Below, in pieces: positions 1 through 6,130 of a DNA stretch of 7,729 nucleotides (positions are counted from its first letter, which is position 1; each line of letters opens with the position of its first letter). A program made the translations under genes and the position numbers. The stretch is from Balneola sp. GTDB lineage: Bacteria > Bacteroidota > Rhodothermia > Balneolales > Balneolaceae. Under the pieces are notes generated by a model that saw only the letters and a list, made by a program, of their open reading frames with translations, ran no database searches and was not told the DNA's origin. The stretch is taken from NCBI GenBank assembly GCA_002730655.1, contig PCAT01000067.1:1-7729 (forward strand), given 5' to 3'.

Positions 1-10
1 ACCTGAAGCA

Positions 11-247
11 ATGGCAAAACAAAATTTTAATAAATTTAACACATCAATGTTTTTTTCTGCTTTCAACTACAAGCTATTAGGTATTGCAGTGCTATTGATT
101 GTTGGCGGTTTTGCCGCAATGTATATGGAAAATGAAATTGATGGCTTTATTTCTCTGTACGTATCACCTGTAGTGGTAATGGCGGGTTATGTGTTGGTCA
201 TATTTGCGATTATGAAGCATGACCGACAAGAGATGGAAGAAGACTGA
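11..247 (+). CDS. Small two-helix membrane protein, DUF3098 type
   Basis: This 78-residue protein has a polar N-terminus (about residues 1-18), a first hydrophobic helix (about 20-38), a short acidic loop with the run MENEIDG, a second helix (about 48-68), and a charged tail ending in EMEED. The layout, the aromatic start of helix 1 (FNYKLLGI) and the SPVVVMAGYV segment in helix 2 resemble DUF3098 proteins of Bacteroidota. In that group such genes commonly sit beside ftsX and uppP, in the cell division and undecaprenyl-phosphate recycling neighbourhood; the biochemical role is unknown. A TGA at positions 4-6 could be the end of an upstream gene, but too little is visible to tell. ATG at 11 is the only sensible start. 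The next gene is not uppP but a DUF92 protein after a 155-base gap. The gene is real with good confidence; the family name is from recognition only. Confidence 0.78.
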   Translation: MAKQNFNKFNTSMFFSAFNYKLLGIAVLLIVGGFAAMYMENEIDGFISLYVSPVVVMAGYVLVIFAIMKHDRQEMEED

Positions 248-402
248 CTGGTTGAGATAAATACTAGTCTTGTTTATTAGTAGTCAGGTTTAGCTTAATC
301 TTTGAACAGTTCACTGGGTTAAGATAAAACATAATTTCACTGAAAAAACTCGTGGCATAATTTAAACATTGTGCTAAAAAGTTGTTAGGTAGACAAAAAT
401 CC

Positions 403-1224
403 ATGATTGATAGAATAATCAATATTTTTTTACTCTTTTTACTCATTTTGGGTTTTGTTGGTGTTGCGGAAACCGAAATTCAGCAAAGAATCCTTTGGGG
501 TTTTTTGGCGGGTGGAATATTTGCTGCGCTCTCTTTTTTCTTGAATTGGCTCAGTCTTGATGGTTCAACTTCTGCATGGTTACTTGGTGTTATTACCTTT
601 GGTGTTGCTGGCATTGAGGGGGCTGTAATTCTATTATTTTTTTTTATTAGTAGTTCATTGTTATCCAAAAATAGTAGTAGCATAGACCATCATAGGGAAC
701 TTAAATTTCGTAGAATAGGAGCTCAGGTTTGGGCTAATGGATTTTGGTTTGGTTTCTTTATATTGCTCGGTTTATTGGTAGATCTCGAACTTCTAAAGTT
801 AGCTGCCTATTCTAGTATCGCCTTTGCTACGTCAGATACATGGGCTTCAGAAATCGGAGGCAACCGCGTCAAAGGCAAAACATGGTCTTTCAATGGTTTT
901 AAACAAGTGCCGCCAGGTACCGATGGTGCTATAAGTATAGCGGGAACTTTAGCCGCAGTGGCCGGTGCTTTAAGTGTTGGCTTAATCGTGGGGTTCTTAC
1001 ATTCTACCGATTCCATGATGATGGGTACAATAGTTGCCAGTACAGGTTTGGTAGCTACTTTTATGGACTCTTGGTTAGGAGCAAATCTTCAAGGCCAAAC
1101 CTTAGTTAATACAACAAATCGATTTTTTTCTTCTCATTTTTTGTATGTTGATAATAATATTGTTAATTGGTTATCCGCTGGTCTGGCAAGCCTATTAACT
1201 ATCTTTATTTATTTAATTATATAA
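403..1224 (+). CDS. DUF92/TMEM19-family polytopic membrane protein
   Basis: This is a 273-residue integral membrane protein with about six or seven hydrophobic segments. It carries the conserved blocks of the DUF92 (TMEM19) family in the expected order: LSLDGSTSAWLLGVITFG (about residues 50-67), FATSDTWASEIG (141-152), VPPGTDGAISIAGTLA (169-184), DSWLGANLQG (222-231) and NNIVNWLS (251-258). The acidic and polar residues of these blocks are likely the functional ones. Characterised relatives include plant VTE6 (phytyl-phosphate kinase), which suggests but does not prove a prenyl-phosphate kinase activity here; the substrate cannot be read from sequence. ATG at 403 is preferred; an in-frame TTG at 382 would add seven residues but has no better ribosome-binding sequence. 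The stop lies 8 bases before the symporter start, so the two are probably cotranscribed. Confidence 0.87.
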   Translation: MIDRIINIFLLFLLILGFVGVAETEIQQRILWGFLAGGIFAALSFFLNWLSLDGSTSAWLLGVITFGVAGIEGAVILLFFFISSSLLSKNSSSIDHHRELKFRRIGAQVWANGFWFGFFILLGLLVDLELLKLAAYSSIAFATSDTWASEIGGNRVKGKTWSFNGFKQVPPGTDGAISIAGTLAAVAGALSVGLIVGFLHSTDSMMMGTIVASTGLVATFMDSWLGANLQGQTLVNTTNRFFSSHFLYVDNNIVNWLSAGLASLLTIFIYLII

Positions 1225-1232
1225 CAGTGAGT

Positions 1233-2534
1233 ATGTGGTACAAAAAATTACATTGGCAAATTGTAATTGGCTTATTTTTAGGACTTATATGGGGATTGTT
1301 GTCTAGTGTCATTGGTTGGAACGAGTTTACATCAGAATTCATAAAACCCTTTGGAACCATCTTTGTCAAGCTATTAAAACTCATTGCAGTACCCTTGGTG
1401 CTCGCATCGTTAGTGGCAGGTGTAGCTAGCTTAAATGATACTACAAGGCTTTCCCGAATGGGCGGGAAAACAGTATTCATTTATATGATAACCACCCTGC
1501 TAGCAATAACTATAGGCTTGGTAATGGTAAATACTTTTCAGCCAGGAAAATCATTACCTCAGGAAACTATGGATAGCCTCCAGGAAACATATTCTAGCTC
1601 ACTGGAGAACCGAAGTGCTTCAGCAGATGAAGTGCTTAATAGAGGGGTTTTAGACTTTATGGTGGATGTAGTCCCGGATAACTTTTTTGCTGCTGCTTCT
1701 GATAACTCAAGGATGCTACAAGTAGTATTTGTTGCAATTTTATTAGGGGTTGGAATTATTCATATGGGTGGCAAAAAAGCGAAGACATTAGTAACGGTAT
1801 TTGATGCATTTAATGATGTTATAATCCTTATAGTTGAACTTATCATGAAAACAGCACCTTTTGGGGTATTTGCGTTAATGGCTGCATTAATTATTGATTT
1901 AGCAGGGGACGATTTAGGAAAGGCTTTTGAATTACTTGGAGCGCTGGGCTGGTATAGCTTAACATTAGTGATTGCCTTAATAATCCATGTCTTTCTAGTA
2001 TACAGTACTATGTTTAAGATTTTCAGTAAGGAGGTAGGTCTTTTTCAATTTTTTAAGGCCATACGTCCAGCTATGCTGCTTGGCTTTAGTACTAGTTCTA
2101 GTTCAGCTACTTTACCTGTCACTATGGAACGGGTAGAAAAAAACCTAGGAGTTGATGAAGAAGTATCAAGTTTTGTGTTACCTGTCGGGGCAACTATAAA
2201 TATGGACGGTACTAGTGTATATCAAGCGATTGCTGCGGTATTCATTGCCCAAGCCTTAGGAATGGATTTAACGATTGCACAGCAGCTCATGATTGTTGTA
2301 ACAGCTGCAGCCGCATCTGTTGGTGCTGCTGGAGTGCCTGGCGCTGGTATTGTTATGTTGGTAGTTGTACTTGAAACTATTCAAGTACCTACTGCTGGAA
2401 TTGCCTTAATATTAGGGGTTGATCGAATATTGGATATGTGCCGAACTGTGGTGAATGTTACAGGAGATGCTGCTGTAGCCTATGTAGTAGCTTCTACAGA
2501 AGGTTTACTTAACGCACCCAATTTCGATGACTAA
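1233..2534 (+). CDS. Dicarboxylate/glutamate:cation symporter (DAACS family)
   Basis: This 433-residue protein is full length for the GltP/GltT/DctA family of Na+ or H+ coupled carriers for acidic amino acids and C4-dicarboxylates in the inner membrane. Diagnostic elements are present in order: the early LLKLIAVPLVLASLVAGV helix (about 47-64), the serine-rich re-entrant hairpin FSTSSSSATLPVT (285-297), the NMDGT motif (323-327), the second hairpin GAAGVPGAG (364-372) and the last substrate-binding helix DRILDMCRTVVNVTGD (397-412). In that helix Asp401, Arg404, Thr405, Asn408 and Asp412 match the residues that bind substrate and cation in GltPh. The Arg is the one that pairs with the side-chain carboxylate of aspartate or glutamate, so an acidic substrate is favoured over a neutral one. 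A long variable loop (about 101-140) contains the acidic and serine-rich stretch. ATG at 1233 is chosen; GTG at 1227 is in frame and would add two residues. No clear Shine-Dalgarno is seen. Confidence 0.95.
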   Translation: MWYKKLHWQIVIGLFLGLIWGLLSSVIGWNEFTSEFIKPFGTIFVKLLKLIAVPLVLASLVAGVASLNDTTRLSRMGGKTVFIYMITTLLAITIGLVMVNTFQPGKSLPQETMDSLQETYSSSLENRSASADEVLNRGVLDFMVDVVPDNFFAAASDNSRMLQVVFVAILLGVGIIHMGGKKAKTLVTVFDAFNDVIILIVELIMKTAPFGVFALMAALIIDLAGDDLGKAFELLGALGWYSLTLVIALIIHVFLVYSTMFKIFSKEVGLFQFFKAIRPAMLLGFSTSSSSATLPVTMERVEKNLGVDEEVSSFVLPVGATINMDGTSVYQAIAAVFIAQALGMDLTIAQQLMIVVTAAAASVGAAGVPGAGIVMLVVVLETIQVPTAGIALILGVDRILDMCRTVVNVTGDAAVAYVVASTEGLLNAPNFDD

Positions 2535-2556
2535 TTATCGACGATTTTTAAAAAAT

Positions 2557-2580
2557 ATCCTGGTTGTGAATCCGGATTTT
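2557..2580. terminator. Candidate bidirectional terminator between convergent genes
   Basis: The 66-base gap between the symporter stop and the thioesterase stop holds an imperfect stem. ATCC-(T)-GG at 2557-2563 pairs with CCGGAT at 2572-2577, with one bulged T and an eight-base loop. On the plus strand it is followed by TTTTATT; on the minus strand the same stem is followed by ATTTTTTA, so it could serve both genes. The stem is short and has a bulge, so this is a modest call based on position and shape. Confidence 0.4.
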
Positions 2581-2600
2581 ATTCCTCGATTAGGATAGTG

Positions 2601-3341
2601 TTAGAACCATTGAGCAAGTGCAATTACGTTCAACTCAGTATTTAGAAGCTGAATTCGATCATCCTTACTCTGTACTCTTATAGGTATATAGGAACCTAAT
2701 TCGTTAAGAAATACCAGATCAAACCAACGGAGACTCTTCCTTTGTTTTGATCGAAGTATTTCGAGCATCCAGTCAATATAGTGAGTATTGTTGACGTGAT
2801 TATTTATGTCTAGGTGATATGCATAACTTTGCATTGTAATTTCTTGCTCTGCTTCGCTTGGGTCAAACGCTCGCAGTTGATTTTTAGTGGGTTCTATGGT
2901 GTGTGATCGGTCTGAAAATCTTCTGTTGAGTATGTCTTTTGGGATGCGTGTTGGCTTCCTACTATCCAAATCAATGACCATCCAGTAGCTGATGGATTGG
3001 ACAATCAGGTTTCCCTTGGTGTCCCACACTTCATAATTTCGTAAGGCTCTTAAGCTATCTCCAAGTGCAGGCCATGTCCGAATTTCAATATTCTCTCTCC
3101 ATTTGGGTAGGCGTTCTATCTGGATTTGAAGCCTATGTAAAACCCAGCTAATATTCTGAGCATGCATGTCTGTAATATCAAAAGATAATTCCTTAGCATT
3201 ATTGCCTGCCACTTCTTGAAATAACTTAGCTAAAGCGCTCAAATGCATACATTCATTAGGCGCTGTTTCCGATGCTCGGACAGAAAAAAATTCACTATGA
3301 ATGTGGCTGCTATCCGTGGGTTGAGTATTTTCGAGGTTCAT
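2601..3341 (-). CDS. Acyl-ACP thioesterase, FatA/FatB-type double hotdog
   Basis: This 246-residue cytoplasmic enzyme should release free fatty acids from acyl-acyl carrier protein. The N-terminal hotdog half shows the bacterial form of the family (SVRASETAPNE, then LAKLFQEVAGNNA at about 38-50, and ISWVLHRLQIQIERLP at about 64-79). The second half carries the hallmark HLDINNHVNNTHYIDWMLE (176-194), in which Asp178, Asn180 and His182 match the catalytic D-x-N-x-H of plant FatA/FatB. Glu214, 32 residues after the His, matches the catalytic Glu; the Cys that follows it in plant enzymes is Leu215 here, which appears common in bacterial members. There is no transit or signal peptide. The ATG at 3341 is chosen because the family homology begins a few residues later. 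The gene is convergent with the symporter and divergent from the B12 uptake genes, with a spacer of 501 bases. Chain-length preference cannot be deduced. Confidence 0.9.
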   Translation of the reverse strand: MNLENTQPTDSSHIHSEFFSVRASETAPNECMHLSALAKLFQEVAGNNAKELSFDITDMHAQNISWVLHRLQIQIERLPKWRENIEIRTWPALGDSLRALRNYEVWDTKGNLIVQSISYWMVIDLDSRKPTRIPKDILNRRFSDRSHTIEPTKNQLRAFDPSEAEQEITMQSYAYHLDINNHVNNTHYIDWMLEILRSKQRKSLRWFDLVFLNELGSYIPIRVQSKDDRIQLLNTELNVIALAQWF

Positions 3342-3524
3342 AAAACGATTAAATATTGTTCAGTTGAATAAAATAAGACGGTCAATTAAATCATACCATT
3401 GTAAGAGATTAAGTGGGATTTGCCTTTAGTAATTATCCTAGAGTATAAACTTTAATATTGATTTGCTATAATCATTTTGTATTGATCCATGGAGCGTTTA
3501 TATTTACTAGACTCTTTGAAATAG
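3342..3524. other. Divergent spacer, left part; promoters expected but not identified
   Basis: This AT-rich stretch separates the minus-strand thioesterase from the riboswitch leader and should hold the promoters for both directions. I found no convincing promoter. TATAAT occurs at 3467-3472 on the plus strand but without a good -35 element, and TTGATTTG at 3458-3465 is one base off the Bacteroidota -7 consensus TAnnTTTG without a clear -33 partner. No open reading frame with coding character is seen. Confidence 0.5.
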
Positions 3525-3715
3525 TGATGGTTCTCTTAAAGGAGATTAATAGGGAATCCGGTGTAAATCCGGAGCTGTACCCGCAACTGTAATTCCATTT
3601 GAATGACTTCATTGTACTCATGAATTATTCACATCAATCCTACGAGCAAATCTTGCCACTGTTATTAATTTAACGGGAAGGCCTCGAGGTGGAAAAGTCA
3701 GGAGACCTGCCATCA
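3525..3715 (+). ncRNA. Cobalamin (B12) riboswitch aptamer
   Basis: The conserved core of the AdoCbl-class cobalamin riboswitch is present almost letter for letter. It includes AGGGAATCCGGTG (3551-3563), AAATCCGGAGCTGTACCCGC (3565-3584) with AACTGTAA just after, GCCACTG (3655-3661), ACGGGAAGG (3673-3681) and the B12 box AGTCAGGAGACCTGCC (about 3697-3711). A closing helix P1 is visible: TGATGG at 3525-3530 pairs perfectly with CCATCA at 3710-3715, which sets the ends given. It is cis-acting RNA that binds a cobalamin and normally lowers expression of the downstream gene when B12 is plentiful. Here it lies 130 bases before a TonB-dependent receptor, which in turn supports a cobalamin-related substrate for that receptor. 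No intrinsic terminator was found between aptamer and gene. Confidence 0.96.
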
Positions 3716-3738
3716 ACGCAACTAGCATCTATTTCTCA

Positions 3739-3764
3739 GGAAATTTTCGGGAGCTAGAATTTCC
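3739..3764 (+). promoter_or_regulatory. Hairpin in the riboswitch leader, possible expression platform
   Basis: GGAAATT at 3739-3745 pairs perfectly with AATTTCC at 3758-3764. The stem can extend inward by a U-G and a U-A pair, leaving a loop of about eight bases. No T-tract follows (the next bases are GTGGGCAAC), so it is not a standard terminator. A competing pairing exists: CTAGC at 3722-3726, just after the aptamer, is the reverse complement of GCTAG at 3753-3757, which lies in the loop and right arm. The two pairings overlap and exclude each other, as would suit a switch. Confidence 0.45.
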
Positions 3765-3794
3765 GTGGGCAACTTTAATTAATCAGTGCTAACT

Positions 3795-3840
3795 GGCGAC
3801 TAGTCGTATAGCGGAAGCTATAAATTTGGTTGTCGGTGCC
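3795..3840 (+). promoter_or_regulatory. GNRA-capped hairpin within a longer helix just before the start codon
   Basis: TATAGC-GGAA-GCTATA (3807-3822) is a perfect six-pair hairpin with a GGAA loop of the GNRA type. It is enclosed by GGCGAC (3795-3800), which pairs with GTC (3832-3834) and GCC (3838-3840) around a three-base bulge. The outer helix ends five bases before the ATG at 3846, so if it forms it would restrict ribosome access. The purine-rich GGAAG in the hairpin loop is the only Shine-Dalgarno-like string nearby. The palindrome CGACTAGTCG (3797-3806) competes with the outer helix. Structure was read by eye; no energy was calculated. Confidence 0.45.
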
Positions 3841-3845
3841 GTGTG

Positions 3846-6089
3846 ATGGGTAGATTTTTACATTTATTTAAACGGACTGTTTCAATCACAGTAAATGAAC
3901 TTACAAGTAGTAGGGCTAATGATTTTGTCTATTGCAAACTGACTACTTATTCTTGTCTGATGATGTTAATAGCACTGATCATCTTTACTCTCAACATACA
4001 TGCCATGGCCCATGAAATGAGGAAAGAAGCTCATGACACCTTGGTTAATCCACCCATTATAGGTTTGGCCGAAATTGAAATCATAGCCGAGAACCCTTAC
4101 CAAGATTTTCAACTGCTGAGTACTCAGTATGGACGATTATCAAAAGATCTTTTAGAACTTCGATTGGCATCACATATGGGAAGTATTGCACAAGAATTTA
4201 GTTCGGCCTATGTGCAAACTAACGGACCGGGAAGCTTAGCTTTACTTTCGCTAAGAGGCTTGCCAGCGTCTAGAAATCAGGTAGTTTGGAATGGTTTCGA
4301 GTTAAATCATCCTATGCTCGGCGTGGTGGATTTGTCATTAATACCAAGTAATCTATTTGATGCAGTATTATTCACTCCTGGCTTAGGACAGGCTCGGTTT
4401 GGTCAGAGTGGAGCGGGTTCGATGCACATTTTTCAGCAAGCATTTGATGGGGATAAAATAATTGTTCAGTATTCAATGGGTAGTTATGGTGCAAAACAGA
4501 CGACGGTTCATGCATTATCTACAAAGGATAATATATCCTGGGACTTAAGGCTGTATAGTAAAGCGGCCGAAAATAATTTTGATTTTAAGAAACGAGTATT
4601 TGACCCAGAACAGCGAGAAATTGTTCCCAAATGGTTTAGCCGTGAGAATAATAACTCCCAATCACATTCTGCTTTGTTCACTTTTAAAAAGGAACCAAGC
4701 AGGATGACCCTTGAGAGCTATCCCTATAAAAGCTCAGACAGAAGGTTTTCATCCTTGCAATCCTTTATTGCTAAAAGTGAATATCAAAGTACTATTTGGG
4801 CATTTACTCAGGATAATAAAATACCAGGAAGCAAGCTATCGCCTACTCTTAGGGCGAGTCAATCCGATGCTTTTCTACGTTGGATGCAAGGGCTACGGTG
4901 GGGGAGAAGGAATCAGTGGAGAATGCAGCACTTTAGTCAATGGCAAACACTAGATTTCCAAGACCCTGATAAAGAGATTGATAGTGATAGCGACATTTGG
5001 AATAACACTCTTCGTATTGAATACCAAAATAGGATAGGAAAGAGCACATTTGTACAAAGTATGGCTGAGTTGTCAACTACAAGTGTAAACAGCACAGATT
5101 ACGACTTAATTCGCTCTAGATGGTTATTTTCGCAACGGCATAGACTTTATAGAGAGTTTGGAATGGATAACTTACTACGAGTGGATATGAACCAAGCCTA
5201 TAATAATCATTTTGGTTGGAATTGGTCTGGAGAGCTAGGGTGGAACTCGAAGTTAAGCCCCGAACTAGGAATCCGATTCCTTTCGGCTAAAAATTCGGTC
5301 ATACCAACATTCAATGATTTATATTGGCCAGTTTTAGGGAATCCAGATTTGATCAGTGAACAGGTTTATTCCATAGAGAGTGGACTACATTGGTTTCAGA
5401 CTCCATTGCATTGGGATGGGGGGAATTTAAAAGCCGATGTTCAGCTGAGTTATTATTGGAATAATGTTAATAATGGAATACGTTGGTTGCCTGACGAACA
5501 GGGACTTTCAAGACCCCTCAACATAGAAGTAATTACTGCGAGAGGTGTAGAATCGGATATAGCCCTAGGATTTCATCATGCTCAGTTTAGTGGTGTCTTA
5601 AAAAGTGGGGTGTATCAAGTGATTGCGCACATGGATAAGGAACGTTACAATGGTGATTCAGCGCTAAATAAGCAACTTCGTTACACTCCGGAATGGCAGT
5701 TTAAACACTATTTACATCTCCGATATAAAGCATTGCAGTTCATGCTATCTAATTCTTATGTAGCCGAGCGATATAGCAGTGCTGACCATTCTAGCCCGTT
5801 TGATCCTCTTTCTGCTTATTCAACATGGAATTCAGCTTTTAGTGTCGAAATACCTTGGTCAGCCAGTAGGTTTTTAGACTCAGATAAATTGTTAGAGAGT
5901 TTTACTGACGCTAGTGGAAATATCTTAGGTAAGCCGGTGTGGCAACTAAGTTGTAGTATAGAGTTAAATAATATTTTTTCTGAAACCTTCGAACAAGTGC
6001 TTAACTATCCTATGCCAGGTAGGCACTTTATGCTAAGCATTCAGCTAAAACGTGCGGGAAGTGGGGGTAATGCTATCACGAGCGAGTAG
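3846..6089 (+). CDS. TonB-dependent outer-membrane receptor, BtuB-like (cobalamin uptake)
   Basis: This 747-residue protein should be the outer-membrane transporter for a cobalamin, energised by TonB-ExbBD. A hydrophobic signal segment (about residues 38-55, ending NIHAMA) precedes the mature protein. After it come DTLV, recalling the DTLVVTA TonB box of E. coli BtuB, and AEIEIIAEN, which resembles the usual EIVVTAxR box. The plug domain runs from about 98 to 200, with LLSLRGLPASRNQVVWNGFELNHP, PSNLFDAVLFTPG and ARFGQSGAGSMHI matching typical plug motifs. The rest is rich in alternating aromatic residues, as expected for a 22-stranded barrel, and the last strand is GRHFMLSIQLKR followed by an extra polar tail of about 11 residues. 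No carboxypeptidase-like domain is present. The B12 riboswitch upstream is the main ground for the substrate. ATG 3846 is chosen over the adjacent GTG 3843; ATG 3960 or 3963 would remove an unusual 38-residue N-terminal extension but leave no positive charge before the signal helix. Confidence 0.88.
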   Translation: MGRFLHLFKRTVSITVNELTSSRANDFVYCKLTTYSCLMMLIALIIFTLNIHAMAHEMRKEAHDTLVNPPIIGLAEIEIIAENPYQDFQLLSTQYGRLSKDLLELRLASHMGSIAQEFSSAYVQTNGPGSLALLSLRGLPASRNQVVWNGFELNHPMLGVVDLSLIPSNLFDAVLFTPGLGQARFGQSGAGSMHIFQQAFDGDKIIVQYSMGSYGAKQTTVHALSTKDNISWDLRLYSKAAENNFDFKKRVFDPEQREIVPKWFSRENNNSQSHSALFTFKKEPSRMTLESYPYKSSDRRFSSLQSFIAKSEYQSTIWAFTQDNKIPGSKLSPTLRASQSDAFLRWMQGLRWGRRNQWRMQHFSQWQTLDFQDPDKEIDSDSDIWNNTLRIEYQNRIGKSTFVQSMAELSTTSVNSTDYDLIRSRWLFSQRHRLYREFGMDNLLRVDMNQAYNNHFGWNWSGELGWNSKLSPELGIRFLSAKNSVIPTFNDLYWPVLGNPDLISEQVYSIESGLHWFQTPLHWDGGNLKADVQLSYYWNNVNNGIRWLPDEQGLSRPLNIEVITARGVESDIALGFHHAQFSGVLKSGVYQVIAHMDKERYNGDSALNKQLRYTPEWQFKHYLHLRYKALQFMLSNSYVAERYSSADHSSPFDPLSAYSTWNSAFSVEIPWSASRFLDSDKLLESFTDASGNILGKPVWQLSCSIELNNIFSETFEQVLNYPMPGRHFMLSIQLKRAGSGGNAITSE

Positions 6090-6130
6090 TACGATTTCTA
6101 ACTATATAAATCCAAAATAATCAAAAATTC

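Noticed and set aside
302..330. TTGAAC and TAAAAC with a 17-base spacer as a promoter for the DUF92 gene.
   Set aside because: The -10 match is weak and FCB-group promoters follow a different consensus, so this is not distinguishable from background.
480..1016. Antisense open frames inside the DUF92 gene.
   Set aside because: The sense strand carries clear family motifs throughout; the antisense products have no recognisable domain and look like shadows.
3467..3472. TATAAT as the -10 of a promoter for the riboswitch leader.
   Set aside because: No acceptable -35 lies at the usual distance, and the hexamer is common in AT-rich DNA.
3797..3806. CGACTAGTCG palindrome as an operator or attachment site.
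   Set aside because: It is a single ten-base palindrome in a structured RNA leader with no second copy or known regulator.
3844..3849. TGATGG over the start codon is identical to the 5' strand of riboswitch P1 (3525-3530), so the P1 3' strand CCATCA could pair with the start codon.
   Set aside because: It would block translation when B12 is absent, the reverse of normal B12 control. A six-base match that includes ATG is also quite likely by chance over 300 bases.
4711..4953. Second plus-strand open frame inside the receptor gene.
   Set aside because: It overlaps the barrel region of an intact receptor in another frame and has no recognisable content.
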